Source: an uncultured Sphingomonadaceae bacterium | GTDB lineage: Bacteria > Pseudomonadota > Alphaproteobacteria > Sphingomonadales > Sphingomonadaceae | Length of the DNA: 64,000 bases | Assembly: GCA_947489315.1 (NCBI GenBank) | Contig: CANLCX010000001.1 | Span: 189,501 to 253,500, forward strand | Direction: 5' to 3' | In this document: in pieces, positions 46,252 through 56,188 of the stretch | How positions within the stretch are numbered: position 1 is the first letter of the stretch | Layout: the number at the start of each line of letters is the position of its first letter | The notes under the pieces: generated by a model | Database searches by the model: none | The model's input: only the letters and a program-made list of their open reading frames with translations | Told to the model about the DNA's origin: nothing | Made by a program: the position numbers and the translations under genes

Positions 46252-47187
46252 ATGAAAATTGCCATTATCGGTTCCGGACTATCCGGCTTGGCATCTGCTG
46301 ATTATTTCGTCGCCGCTGGGCATCAGGTTTGCCTGTTTGACAAAGCGCGCGGACCCGGCGGTCGGATGTCAACGCGTCGCGTGGAAAGCTCCGCTGGAGA
46401 AATTAGCTTTGACCATGGCGCGCAATATTTTACGGCTCGCGATCCGGTTTTTCGAGCGATTGTGGATGGATGGGAAAAGCTCGGCGTGGCGAGCCGATGG
46501 CTTGATGCGGGCGCGGATGCATGGGTTGGATCGCCAACCATGAACGCGCCGGTAAAAGCTCTCGCGGCCGGTCATGACGTAAGTTGGTCAATGCGGATAG
46601 AGGGATTGGTCCATAAGGAAAACGGCTGGCAATTGCAAAGTGACACAGGTCCGATCGATGCGGTCTTCGACACCGTCATCATGGCCATTCCCGCTGAACA
46701 AGCCGCCACAATGCTGGCGCCATGGGAACCGAGGTTCGCAGCTATCGCCAAGGCGACCGTTTCCGAGCCGTGCTGGACTTTGATGCTGGCATTTGAAAAG
46801 CCGCTCGGCATAGCAAATCCCATAATTCGTGATGATCCGGTGATTGGATGGGCTGCCCGCAATTCCGACAAGCCCGGTCGTACCGGACCGGAAAGCTGGG
46901 TCATACAGGCTTCTCCATTATGGTCCGTGGAACATCTCGAAGACAGTCAGGAAGATGTTATCGCAAGCCTCACTGACCGTTTCGCGGAACTTTCCGGCGT
47001 ATCTTTGCCTGATTCGTTAGTAATATCCGCGCATCGTTGGCGTTATGCACGATCTGGCCGGACAGCTTTCGACGCCCTCTATAACGACGACCTCAAGATA
47101 GGCGTCTGCGGTGACTGGACGCTTGGGCCGAGAGTCGAATGTGCTTGGTTATCCGGCGCCGCGCTAGCAAAACTGGTGCTGGCCTAA
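46252..47187 (+). CDS. FAD-dependent amine oxidase-like oxidoreductase
   Basis: MKIAIIGSGLSGLASADYFVAAGHQVCLFDKARGPGGRMSTRR dinucleotide-binding fold. Confidence 0.92.
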   Translation: MKIAIIGSGLSGLASADYFVAAGHQVCLFDKARGPGGRMSTRRVESSAGEISFDHGAQYFTARDPVFRAIVDGWEKLGVASRWLDAGADAWVGSPTMNAPVKALAAGHDVSWSMRIEGLVHKENGWQLQSDTGPIDAVFDTVIMAIPAEQAATMLAPWEPRFAAIAKATVSEPCWTLMLAFEKPLGIANPIIRDDPVIGWAARNSDKPGRTGPESWVIQASPLWSVEHLEDSQEDVIASLTDRFAELSGVSLPDSLVISAHRWRYARSGRTAFDALYNDDLKIGVCGDWTLGPRVECAWLSGAALAKLVLA

Positions 47188-47218
47188 AAGGCTGCGGACC
47201 AATGCGTGGTGCCTGAGC

Positions 47219-48022
47219 CTATTCCACCAATGCAGCCATGCCTGCCTTAAACTCGGGATATAGCGGTTCCCATCCCAACAGCCGCTTTGCTTTGCCATTG
47301 GCGACCCGGCGATTTTCTTCGTAGAACCCCAATGCAGACGCTGATAAATCGGCGTTTTCCAACGACAGCAGCGGCGGCGGCTCCATACCAATGAGCCGCG
47401 CGGCATGGGCGATAACCGCATGCTGCGGCGCCGGCAGGTCGTCGGAAATATTGTAGACGCCCGCCGGTCCATCGAAGGATGCGATCACTGCGGCAACAAT
47501 GTCATCGACATGGATGCGGCTGAACACTTGTCCCGGGACATCAACGCGCTTGGCTTTACCCTGTTGCACCCGGGTGATTGGATTGCGATCCGGTCCATAA
47601 ATGCCGGGCAGGCGGAGCACGCGGACGTCGTTGCGCAGCGCCTGCCAACCCAGGTCGGCGTTGCTGCGAGCCTTGCGCCGCCCGGAACCAATGGGCGCGC
47701 TTTCATCAACCCATGCACCTTTGACATCGCCATAGACCCCGGTGGAGGAAAGATAGCCCGTCCATTGGAGTGACGCGGCTTTGATAGCCTCGCCATAATG
47801 ATCCAGCACCGGCTCACTGCCATCGCGGGACGGCGGGACGGATGAGATTATGTGGGTGGCCGCGCCAATCGCTGCCAAGACCGAAGTTTCATCATCAAAC
47901 GCAATGGCATTATCCGTTTCTTCTCGCCGGGTAGCCGTGACCTGCCACCCTTCGCCGCGCAGCCGGTCGGCAAGACGGCTTGCTGAGTAGCCCAGTCCAA
48001 AGATCAACATATGGGGCATCAA
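47219..48022 (-). CDS. NAD(P)-dependent epimerase/dehydratase (YeeZ-like)
   Basis: MLIFGLGYSASRLADRLRGEGWQVTATRRE, YLSSTGVYGDVKGAWVDE, RIHVDDIVAAV. Confidence 0.88.
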   Translation of the reverse strand: MMPHMLIFGLGYSASRLADRLRGEGWQVTATRREETDNAIAFDDETSVLAAIGAATHIISSVPPSRDGSEPVLDHYGEAIKAASLQWTGYLSSTGVYGDVKGAWVDESAPIGSGRRKARSNADLGWQALRNDVRVLRLPGIYGPDRNPITRVQQGKAKRVDVPGQVFSRIHVDDIVAAVIASFDGPAGVYNISDDLPAPQHAVIAHAARLIGMEPPPLLSLENADLSASALGFYEENRRVANGKAKRLLGWEPLYPEFKAGMAALVE

Positions 48023-48025
48023 CGT

Positions 48026-49348
48026 CTATTCTTTCTCTAGTGGACCAGGTTGGACGATAGCGGGATTATCTGTGTTCTTCGCCTTCCACTCCATAGCCAT
48101 TCTAACGCGAGTTGCGCCCGATGGGTGATCAAAGAACAGCATCTCTTCAATTTCTCCCGGTTCGATTTTGCGGTATTCCGATAGCCGCATCGCAACCTTG
48201 GCAAAGCCATCCGGCTCTTTGGCCGCGTTGAGGCCGAAGAGATCGGCATCGCTTTCATTCACGCGGATCAGCGTGTTAAGCGCCGGTGTTGCGGCAAGGA
48301 AATAAACCGTCAGCAACAGGCCGAATAACGGTAGAGCCGCCGGATCGGTCATATCTCGGACACCCCATTTTTCGCCATGGCGGGCTATGAGCTTTGGCGC
48401 GATCCGTGCCACTAGGAACAAGCCAACCGCCATGATCAAGCCAATGATAAAGATAGATCTCCAAGTATGACCTAGAACATAGTGGCCCAGTTCATGGCCC
48501 ATGACCGCCGCGACCTCTTCGGGATCGGTGCGCTCCAGCAGATTGTCATTCAGCGATATGCGGATAGAGGGGCCGATACCCGAGACGTTGGCAGAAATCC
48601 GCTTGTGCTGTTTGGACTGGTTAAAGACATAGATATGCTCGGTCGGGACGTCATGTTCCGCAGCCATAGCGACAATGCGGTCACGTAGTGGGCCGGGTTC
48701 CATTTCCGTATATTCGTTGAACAAGGGCGATATGAAGACGGGACCCAATAACAGTCCGATAAAGAGGAATATCGAGATCACACCGGTTCCCCAGATCCAC
48801 CAGGTTTTTGGTGCTCTGCGAATGACCGAGAAAATGGCCATGATCAACAACGGGAAAATGATAAGGGTAATCAGAAGTCCGATGGCTTGCTCACCGGCCC
48901 ATTCGCCAAAGCTCTGGCTCATCAGATCATATTGTTTTTCGCGGAAGAAATCCGTGTAAATGATCCACGGCAAGGTCAGTATAAAGCTGACGACAAGATA
49001 GGGTATGGAGGTGAGCCAGGTGACAGCCCATTTGCGCTTTACTTTCCGTTCCGCCCACGCCCGGAAACCTGATGATAGACGTGATTTCAGTATGAAAAAA
49101 TCAACCAGAAATGTGACGATAGCGCCCCATAGGATGAGCCAATAGCCACCTTCAAAATAGCTATTAGATTTTTCCAGCTCTCCGCCTTGCAACGTGTCGA
49201 TATAGGCCCGTGTGGCGGTTTCGACGTCGAAGCCACCGGTCGCTCCTTGTGCCATTGCCGGTATCGTGACTGCTGCCAATAGCAGCAGCGCTTTGCTAAT
49301 GACCGGTTTCGAAAATGTCACAATGGCTTCTCCTCGGAAAATACTCAA
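48026..49348 (-). CDS. M48 family (Ste24-type) membrane metallopeptidase
   Basis: AAVMGHELGHYVLGHTW HExxH motif, NESDADLFGLNAAKEPDGFA. Confidence 0.95.
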   Translation of the reverse strand: MSIFRGEAIVTFSKPVISKALLLLAAVTIPAMAQGATGGFDVETATRAYIDTLQGGELEKSNSYFEGGYWLILWGAIVTFLVDFFILKSRLSSGFRAWAERKVKRKWAVTWLTSIPYLVVSFILTLPWIIYTDFFREKQYDLMSQSFGEWAGEQAIGLLITLIIFPLLIMAIFSVIRRAPKTWWIWGTGVISIFLFIGLLLGPVFISPLFNEYTEMEPGPLRDRIVAMAAEHDVPTEHIYVFNQSKQHKRISANVSGIGPSIRISLNDNLLERTDPEEVAAVMGHELGHYVLGHTWRSIFIIGLIMAVGLFLVARIAPKLIARHGEKWGVRDMTDPAALPLFGLLLTVYFLAATPALNTLIRVNESDADLFGLNAAKEPDGFAKVAMRLSEYRKIEPGEIEEMLFFDHPSGATRVRMAMEWKAKNTDNPAIVQPGPLEKE

Positions 49349-49428
49349 TCCGACTGTATTATAAATCCAACACAGTCAAGTTGGATATTTTGATTGTCGT
49401 AATCTACTGCCGGTCATAAAGCAGAGCC

Positions 49429-52041
49429 ATGCTAGATATTCAAAAGACCGACGCAGCCATGCCTGCGACAGCCCCTGCCATCATCCGCCGCGAAGATTAT
49501 CGCCCGCCGGCTTGGTTCGTTCCCGCCATCGCGCTCGATTTCCAGCTGGGTCTGGATCATACGGTTGTGCACGCCATGCTCGACGTGCGGCGTTCGAAAT
49601 CGGCTAAATATCAGGAACCGTTGCTGCTCGATGGCGACGGCTTGATCCCAACGGCGGTCAAAGTTGATGGCGCGCCGTGGACCGACTGGCAGCTGATCGA
49701 CGGCAATTTGCAATTGCCGCTGCCCGGTACGGCACATGAAGTGGAAGTTACCGTTGAGATTGACCCGTCGACCAACACGCAGTTGATGGGACTCTATGCC
49801 TCACAAGGCATGTTGTGCACTCAGTGCGAGTCAGAAGGCTTCCGCCGGATTACCTTCTTCCCTGACCGGCCCGATATTTTGAGCCGCTATTCGGTGCGGA
49901 TGGAGGGCGACAAAAAGACCTTCCCGATCCTGCTGTGCAATGGTGACAAGGTGGCGGAAGGCGAAGGCGACAATGGTCGTCACTGGGCGCAATGGAATGA
50001 TCCTTGGCCCAAGCCGAGCTATTTGTTCGCGCTAGTCGCCGGTGATCTGGTCGTCAATACGGACAGCTTCACGACGCGGTCGGGCAAGCCGGTAGAGCTG
50101 AATATTTGGGTTCGCGATGGCGATTTGCCGCGCACCGGCCATGCGATGCAGGCGCTGAAAGACTCGATGCGCTGGGACGAAGAGGTTTATGGCCGCGAAT
50201 ATGATCTGGGGCTGTTCAACATTGTTGCGGTGAGTGATTTCAACATGGGGGCGATGGAGAATAAGGGACTGAATGTCTTTAATTCCCGCTATATATTGGC
50301 AGATCCCGAGGTCGCGACCGACGCGGATTTCGATGGCATTGAGGGCGTTGTGGCCCATGAATATTTCCACAATTGGTCGGGCAACCGGGTCACTTGCCGC
50401 GATTGGTTCCAGCTTAGCCTGAAAGAGGGCTTTACGGTCTATCGCGATCAGAGTTTTTCGGCGGATATGGGATCGGCCGCGCTCAAGCGGATTGAAGATG
50501 TCCGCATCCTGCGCGCCGCGCAATTTCCCGAGGATGCCGGGCCGCTCGCCCATCCGATCCGGCCGGAAAGCTATCAGGAAATTTCCAACTTCTACACCGC
50601 CACAGTCTATAATAAGGGTGCCGAAGTCATTCGCATGATGGCGACTTTATTGGGCGCTGAGCGGTTTCGCAAAGGCACGGACCTCTATTTTGATCGCCAT
50701 GATGGGGAAGCTGCGACCTGTGAGGATTTTGTTGTCGCCATGGAAGAGGGCGGCGAGATTGATCTCGCCCAGTTCCGCGGCTGGTATCAAACACCCGGCA
50801 CCCCGCGCGTGTCGGCGAAACTGAGCCACGACCCGCAAACCGGGACAGCAACACTCGATCTGAAGCAAAGTCTGGCCGCCGGCGGAGCGCCGCAGCAACC
50901 ATCAGATATGGTCATCCCGTTGAAAGTCGCTTTGCTCGATCCCGCAACCGGCGCGCATGAAGGCGAACAGCTGATTACGCTCGATCAAGCGGAACAGAGC
51001 TTTACTTTCGAAGGACAGAAAGACCATCCGATCCTCTCGATCAATCGCGGATTTTCTGCGCCGATCATTCTCGAGAGCAGCCGGACCGCCGAGGAACTGG
51101 CTTTTCTGTCATCCCATGACGATGATCCGTTTGCGCGGTTCGAGGCGATGCAGCAGCTGATGACCAACTATCTGGTCGCGAAAGTGACAGGTACGCCAAC
51201 GGACCGCGACACCATCTTGCAAGCCGTCGGCGCCGTTTTGGCCGATGAAGATATCGATCGCGCGTTTTTGGCAGAATTGCTTCTGCTACCTAGCGAAGCG
51301 TTTCTGGGCGACCAGATGACGGAAGTCGATCCGCAGGCGATCCATGACGAGCGTGAGAAATTGCGCGGCAAAATTGGTGTTCAGTTTGAGCGCAAATTCC
51401 GGCGGCTCTATAAGCAATGCGTGCCGGGTGAATTCTCGCTGGATGCCGAAGCGCGGGCAGACCGCAAATTGCGCAATGTGGCGCTCGGCTATATTGCTGC
51501 ATCACAGGTCGAAGATGCAGCAGAGCTTGCTTTTGCGCAATTTAAAGACGCCAATAATATGACGGCGATGCAGGGCGCGCTTGGCGTATTGTCGCATATG
51601 GATGATAAAGAGCGGAACTGGGCGTTTGAGGATTTCTTCAAGCGGTTCAAGGACAATGCGTTGGTGCTCGACAAATGGTTTACATTGCAGGCCATGTCAC
51701 AGCGCAGCGATACGGTGAAGCGGGTCGAAAGCCTTGCGAAACATCCGGATTTTACTTTGTCCAATCCCAATCGGGTGCGCGCGCTTTATGCCGGTTTTAC
51801 TGGCAATCCTGTGCGATTCCATGACCCATCCGGCAAAGGTTATCAGATGCTTGCCGATATGGTGATCGCGCTGGATGGGCAGAACCCCCAGACCGCAGCG
51901 CGCTTCATCCCGCCACTGGGCCGCTGGCGCCGATATGAGCGCGGCCGATCGGAATTAATGCGATTGGCGCTGGAGAAAATTGCGGCAACGCCCGGTCTAT
52001 CGAAAGACGTGTCCGAGCAGGTGAGCAAGAGCCTTGCCTGA
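49429..52041 (+). CDS. pepN: Aminopeptidase N
   Basis: GAMENKGLNVFN, VVAHEYFHNWSGNRVTCRDWFQLSLKEG. Confidence 0.97.
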   Translation: MLDIQKTDAAMPATAPAIIRREDYRPPAWFVPAIALDFQLGLDHTVVHAMLDVRRSKSAKYQEPLLLDGDGLIPTAVKVDGAPWTDWQLIDGNLQLPLPGTAHEVEVTVEIDPSTNTQLMGLYASQGMLCTQCESEGFRRITFFPDRPDILSRYSVRMEGDKKTFPILLCNGDKVAEGEGDNGRHWAQWNDPWPKPSYLFALVAGDLVVNTDSFTTRSGKPVELNIWVRDGDLPRTGHAMQALKDSMRWDEEVYGREYDLGLFNIVAVSDFNMGAMENKGLNVFNSRYILADPEVATDADFDGIEGVVAHEYFHNWSGNRVTCRDWFQLSLKEGFTVYRDQSFSADMGSAALKRIEDVRILRAAQFPEDAGPLAHPIRPESYQEISNFYTATVYNKGAEVIRMMATLLGAERFRKGTDLYFDRHDGEAATCEDFVVAMEEGGEIDLAQFRGWYQTPGTPRVSAKLSHDPQTGTATLDLKQSLAAGGAPQQPSDMVIPLKVALLDPATGAHEGEQLITLDQAEQSFTFEGQKDHPILSINRGFSAPIILESSRTAEELAFLSSHDDDPFARFEAMQQLMTNYLVAKVTGTPTDRDTILQAVGAVLADEDIDRAFLAELLLLPSEAFLGDQMTEVDPQAIHDEREKLRGKIGVQFERKFRRLYKQCVPGEFSLDAEARADRKLRNVALGYIAASQVEDAAELAFAQFKDANNMTAMQGALGVLSHMDDKERNWAFEDFFKRFKDNALVLDKWFTLQAMSQRSDTVKRVESLAKHPDFTLSNPNRVRALYAGFTGNPVRFHDPSGKGYQMLADMVIALDGQNPQTAARFIPPLGRWRRYERGRSELMRLALEKIAATPGLSKDVSEQVSKSLA

Positions 52042-52816
52042 GCAGAGCCAATTGGCGGTGGATGTCACGACATCACCGCTTTTGAAGGGCACAGATCACG
52101 GCTTTCTTGGGCGAGCAGGCGGGCTATCCAACGGCATTTATGCCGGGCTGAATGTCGGCCTTGGCAGTGACGATGATCGCGATGCCATAATTGAAAATCG
52201 CCGGCGGGCTAAGGCTGCGGTCTTGCCGGACAGCGAACTTGTCACGCTGCATCAAGTGCATAGCGCTGATGTCGCAACGGTCACCAAACCCTTCGCCCTT
52301 GATGCACGTCCCCATGTCGATGCGATGGTGACGGACCAGCCGGGCCTGCTCCTCGGTATATTGACCGCTGATTGCGTGCCGGTGTTGTTTCATGATGCGT
52401 CGGCACAAGTCATCGGCGCGGCCCATGCCGGTTGGAAAGGCGCCATTGGCGGGGTCACGGACAACACGATTGTGGCCATGGAAGCACTCGGTGCCTCTCG
52501 CGACAACATAAGTTGCGCTATCGGCCCCTGTATTGCGCAGGCTAGCTATGAAGTGGATGCGGGTTTTTATCAGCGCTTTGTCGAGGATGATCCTGCTAAC
52601 GCCGGTTTTTTTGAAGCGGGGCAACCAGATCATTTTCAATTCGACATCGAATCCTATGTTGCGGATCGCTTGGCCAAAGCGGGCATTGCGAAAATCGACA
52701 AGCTCGCTCTCGATACCTATGCGCATGAGGATCGCTATTACAGCTACCGCCGCAGTTGCCATCGCGGGGAAGCGGGCTATGGTCGGCAGATATCGCTGAT
52801 CGGTTTGCGACGCTAG
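52034..52816 (+). CDS. pgeF: Peptidoglycan editing factor PgeF / laccase-domain (YfiH) family
   Basis: LHQVHSADV, LLGILTADCVPVLFHD, GAAHAGWKGAIGG, AIGPCIAQASYEVD; TTG start overlapping the pepN stop. Confidence 0.93.
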   Translation: MPEQSQLAVDVTTSPLLKGTDHGFLGRAGGLSNGIYAGLNVGLGSDDDRDAIIENRRRAKAAVLPDSELVTLHQVHSADVATVTKPFALDARPHVDAMVTDQPGLLLGILTADCVPVLFHDASAQVIGAAHAGWKGAIGGVTDNTIVAMEALGASRDNISCAIGPCIAQASYEVDAGFYQRFVEDDPANAGFFEAGQPDHFQFDIESYVADRLAKAGIAKIDKLALDTYAHEDRYYSYRRSCHRGEAGYGRQISLIGLRR

Positions 52817-52818
52817 CC

Positions 52819-52971
52819 GTGCCCCTGCGCAGGCAGGGGCCCATCTCCAATTTCGGCAGCTAGATGCAACGGCGTTATTGAAAGCCAAGCTAAAGACTTG
52901 CGATTGCTATTCCATGACTATTGCGACTAGATGACCCCCTCGGAGATGGACTCCTGCCTGCGCAGGAGCAC
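52819..52971. repeat. Inverted pair of 30-bp palindromic intergenic repeats
   Basis: GTGCCCCTGCGCAGGCAGGGGCCCATCTCC (52819-52848) and inverted GGAGATGGACTCCTGCCTGCGCAGGAGCAC (52942-52971), 27/30 match. Confidence 0.85.
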
Positions 52972-52990
52972 AAGGAGTGGGGAACAGGAA

Positions 52991-54397
52991 ATGAACGCCC
53001 AGCGCGTCGGACTTTTTGGTGGCTTGGCGGTATTTGTAGCGATGTTGTTCATTCCCGCTCCGGCGGCGATGAGCCCGGCGGCATGGCATGTCGCGGCGCT
53101 GACCATATTGATGGCGACATGGTGGATGACACAGGCGGTGCCATTGACCGCGACCGCTTTGCTGCCGTTCCTTGCCCTGCCGGTGATGGATGTGATGGAT
53201 GTCAAAGCGACCGCCAGCCAATATTATTCGCCAATATTGTTTCTGATCTTGGGCGGAGCCTTTCTGGCGCTCGCGATTGAGCGCGTCGGTTTGCATCGGC
53301 GGCTGGCGCTCGCGATTGTCAGCATGGCCGGCAAAAGCGCATGGGGCACTTTGTTCGCCTTCATGATCGCGACCGCTTTGCTGAGCATGTTGATTTCCAA
53401 CACATCGTCGACCCTGATCATGATCCCGATCGCCGTGGCGGTGCTGGTCGCTGGTGGGGTCAAGGATGGCGAGACCGAGGGTTTTGCCGGAGCGCTGATC
53501 ATGGGCGTAGCCTTTGCCGCCTCCATTGGCGGTTTGGGCACATTGGTGGGGAGTCCGACCAATGCGATTGCCGCGGGCCTGATCAACAAGACATTGGGCA
53601 TGGATATCGATTTCCTCAGCTGGCTAAAGTTCGGCATACCAATTGTTTTGATAGGAATTCCGGTCTGCGCAGCGATCCTGATCACGGTCCAGAAGGTCGG
53701 CAAACATAGTTTTGACGGCGTCGGTGTAAAGGCGGCCATCGGTTCCCCCGGCCCTTGGAGTATCCCAGAAAAACGCGTGGTACCGGTTGTCGCTATCGTC
53801 GTGCTGGGCTGGCTGTTTCTGCCGCAGATAAAGGCGGTGCTGCCCGATGGCGCAGTGCATGATGGAAGTATTGCGATATTGGGCGGCTTGCTGTTGTTCA
53901 TGCTGCCCGATGGCACAGGACGCAGATTGCTCAACTGGGACGAGGCCGATCGCGCGCCATGGGGCGTGATCATGATGTTCGGTGGCGGTCTGGCGCTGGC
54001 CGCTGGGATCATTGAGTCGGGCCTAGCCGATTGGTTGGGACTGGCCCTTGCGCCGCTGAAAAATGTACCCGTCATTGTTATCGCGGTGGCGCTCGTCGCG
54101 CTGGTCATTCTGGTCACCGAATTTGCCTCTAATGTCGCAACCGCCAGCGGGATCATGCCGGTGGTGGCCAGCCTGATCCTCGCCACTGGCGTTGATCCGG
54201 TATTGCTCGCGATGCCTGCCGCAATGGCGGCAAGCTGGGGCTTTATGTTGCCTTCCGGCACGGGGCCAAACGCCATTGCCTGGTCTACCAATCACATCGA
54301 ATTGCCCAAAATGCTGAAATCGGGGTTGGTGCTCGACTTGGCCGGGATACCGATCATCATCGGCTGTATCTGGATGGTTTCATTTGTAATCAGTTGA
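52991..54397 (+). CDS. SLC13/DASS family anion (dicarboxylate) symporter
   Basis: MLISNTSSTLIMIPIAVAV, LGTLVGSPTNAIA, FGGGLALAAGI, MLPSGTGPNAIAWS; start moved out of the repeat. Confidence 0.92.
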   Translation: MNAQRVGLFGGLAVFVAMLFIPAPAAMSPAAWHVAALTILMATWWMTQAVPLTATALLPFLALPVMDVMDVKATASQYYSPILFLILGGAFLALAIERVGLHRRLALAIVSMAGKSAWGTLFAFMIATALLSMLISNTSSTLIMIPIAVAVLVAGGVKDGETEGFAGALIMGVAFAASIGGLGTLVGSPTNAIAAGLINKTLGMDIDFLSWLKFGIPIVLIGIPVCAAILITVQKVGKHSFDGVGVKAAIGSPGPWSIPEKRVVPVVAIVVLGWLFLPQIKAVLPDGAVHDGSIAILGGLLLFMLPDGTGRRLLNWDEADRAPWGVIMMFGGGLALAAGIIESGLADWLGLALAPLKNVPVIVIAVALVALVILVTEFASNVATASGIMPVVASLILATGVDPVLLAMPAAMAASWGFMLPSGTGPNAIAWSTNHIELPKMLKSGLVLDLAGIPIIIGCIWMVSFVIS

Positions 54398-54446
54398 GTA
54401 TTCAGGCATGCACGCTCCATCAAATTTCATGGTGGAGAGAGAAAAA

Positions 54447-55799
54447 ATGTCCGATCAAAATGACGCCAATCAAAGTGAGGATGGCCCGCAAGAGATTGAT
54501 GTTCCTGTAACGCCTCGCCGGATGCCCAAAGCACCGATAGAAAAAATTGGCGGACGCAAGCTCAAGCCCTCTACTTTGATGATGGGCCATGGCTATGATC
54601 CGGTATTGTCGGAAGGTTCGCTCAAGCCACCAATTTTTCTAACCTCCACCTTTGCATTCGAAAATGCGGCGGCAGGCAAGCGGCATTTTGAAGGCATTAC
54701 CGGCAAGCGCCCTGGCGGTTCTGACGGTCTGGTTTATTCGCGCTTCAACGGCCCCAATCAGGAAATTCTCGAAGACCGTCTCAGCATTTGGGACGAAGCC
54801 GAAGATGCGCTGGTTTTCTCCAGTGGCATGTCGGCCATTGCGACAGTGTTGCTCGCCAATGTCAATCAAGGCGATGTCGTGGTTCATAGCGGACCGCTTT
54901 ATGCAGCGACCGAAACCCTGATCAACAAGATATTGGGCCGTTTTGGCGTGACCTTCCTTGATTTCCCAGCAGGCGCCAGTCCCGATGAGGTTTCCGCACT
55001 GCTCGAGAAAGCCAAGGCGCAAGCTGTCGAAAATGGCGGCAAGGTCGCGATTATCTATCTTGAAAGTCCGGCCAATCCCACCAACGCGCTGGTTGATATT
55101 GAAGGCGTCGCTGATGCCCGCAATCAGGTTTTCGGTGACGAGGCCGCTCCACCTATCGCGATTGATAACACCTTCCTCGGCCCCTTGTGGCAGCAGCCGC
55201 TCAAACATGGCGCGGATATCGTGATTTACAGCCTGACCAAATATGTCGGCGGGCATAGTGACTTGGTCGCTGGCGGTGTTCTGGGCTCCAAAGCGCATAT
55301 GGATCCGATCCGGGCAATCCGGAACACGATCGGGACGATTTGCGATCCCAATACGGCGTGGATGTTGATGCGCAGTCTCGAAACACTGGAACTGCGCATG
55401 ACCCGCGCCGGTGAAAATGCAGAGAAAGTCTGCGCGTTTTTGCGCGATCATCCAAAAGTGGATGGCCTTGGCTATCTCGGTTTCATTTCCGATGCCTCAC
55501 AGCAGGATATTTATGACCGTCATTGTAGCGGAGCGGGCTCAACCTTCTCGGTCTTCATCAAGGGTGGAGAGGCCGAAGCCTTTGCGTTTCTTGATGCCCT
55601 GAAAATCGCGAAGCTGGCGGTTAGTCTTGGCGGAACCGAAACATTGGCAAGCCTGCCAGCGGCCATGACCCATTTGTCCGTGCCGGACGATCGCCGGGCA
55701 GCGCTTGGCATTACGGATAATCTGGTACGGATTTCTATTGGTGTGGAAGATCCCGACGATCTGATCGCTGATTTTGAACAGGCGTTGGAAGCGGTTTAA
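54447..55799 (+). CDS. Cystathionine gamma-synthase family (Cys/Met metabolism) PLP enzyme
   Basis: YSRFNGPNQEILEDRLSIWDEAEDALVFSSGMSAI, IDNTFLGPLWQQPLKHGADIVIYSLTKYVGGHSD. Confidence 0.95.
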   Translation: MSDQNDANQSEDGPQEIDVPVTPRRMPKAPIEKIGGRKLKPSTLMMGHGYDPVLSEGSLKPPIFLTSTFAFENAAAGKRHFEGITGKRPGGSDGLVYSRFNGPNQEILEDRLSIWDEAEDALVFSSGMSAIATVLLANVNQGDVVVHSGPLYAATETLINKILGRFGVTFLDFPAGASPDEVSALLEKAKAQAVENGGKVAIIYLESPANPTNALVDIEGVADARNQVFGDEAAPPIAIDNTFLGPLWQQPLKHGADIVIYSLTKYVGGHSDLVAGGVLGSKAHMDPIRAIRNTIGTICDPNTAWMLMRSLETLELRMTRAGENAEKVCAFLRDHPKVDGLGYLGFISDASQQDIYDRHCSGAGSTFSVFIKGGEAEAFAFLDALKIAKLAVSLGGTETLASLPAAMTHLSVPDDRRAALGITDNLVRISIGVEDPDDLIADFEQALEAV

Positions 55800-55919
55800 G
55801 TCGGGTTGGTGGGTACGAAAATGGATAGGGTCACACAGGGTCACACTCCCTAAAGCGGCAAGATATTCTTACCAGTGAACAATATTCAAAACTGAGAAAG
55901 AGCCGCTATTTTATGTAAC

Positions 55920-56037
55920 ATAGCGGCGCGATTGTAGGAAAGCCCTCTGTAGCGAAAGGCTCGTGTGTATTTCCATCGGAGGCGCGCGACCGGATGATCT
56001 GATCACTAATTTCGAACAGGCGCTGGAAATGGTTTGA
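55920..56037 (+). pseudogene. Degraded duplicate of the 3' end of a Cys/Met PLP enzyme gene
   Basis: Frame reads RRDCRKALCSERLVCISIGGARPDDLITNFEQALEMV*, versus intact gene DDRRAALGITDNLVRISIGVEDPDDLIADFEQALEAV*. Confidence 0.8.
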
Positions 56038-56040
56038 TAT

Positions 56041-56188
56041 ATTCCTCTCCCCTTGAGGGAGAGGAAACCAAAGCCTTGGCAGCTTGCTGCTTAGGCGACG
56101 TTGGTGAGGGGGCAGCACCCCTCACCGAGTTGCGCTAGTGAACACGTTCACAAGCTCCACTTGTCCTCTCCCTCAAGGGGAGAGGAAT
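56041..56188. mobile_element. 148-bp MITE-like element with 25-bp perfect terminal inverted repeats
   Basis: ATTCCTCTCCCCTTGAGGGAGAGGA (56041-56065) / TCCTCTCCCTCAAGGGGAGAGGAAT (56164-56188); internal hairpin GGTGAGGGGgcagcaCCCCTCACC. Confidence 0.75.

Noticed and set aside
53224-54291. 355-aa minus-strand ORF opposite the DASS transporter
   Set aside because: Antisense of a well-supported membrane transporter; Ser/Pro/Ala-rich low-information translation typical of a shadow ORF in GC-rich DNA.
54639-55451. 270-aa minus-strand ORF opposite the PLP enzyme
   Set aside because: Fully antisense to a clear Cys/Met PLP gene; no domain pattern.
55828-55847. Tandem GGGTCACACA GGGTCACACT as a possible CRISPR or iteron seed
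   Set aside because: Only two units with no spacer; too short to support an array. No CRISPR array was seen in the window.
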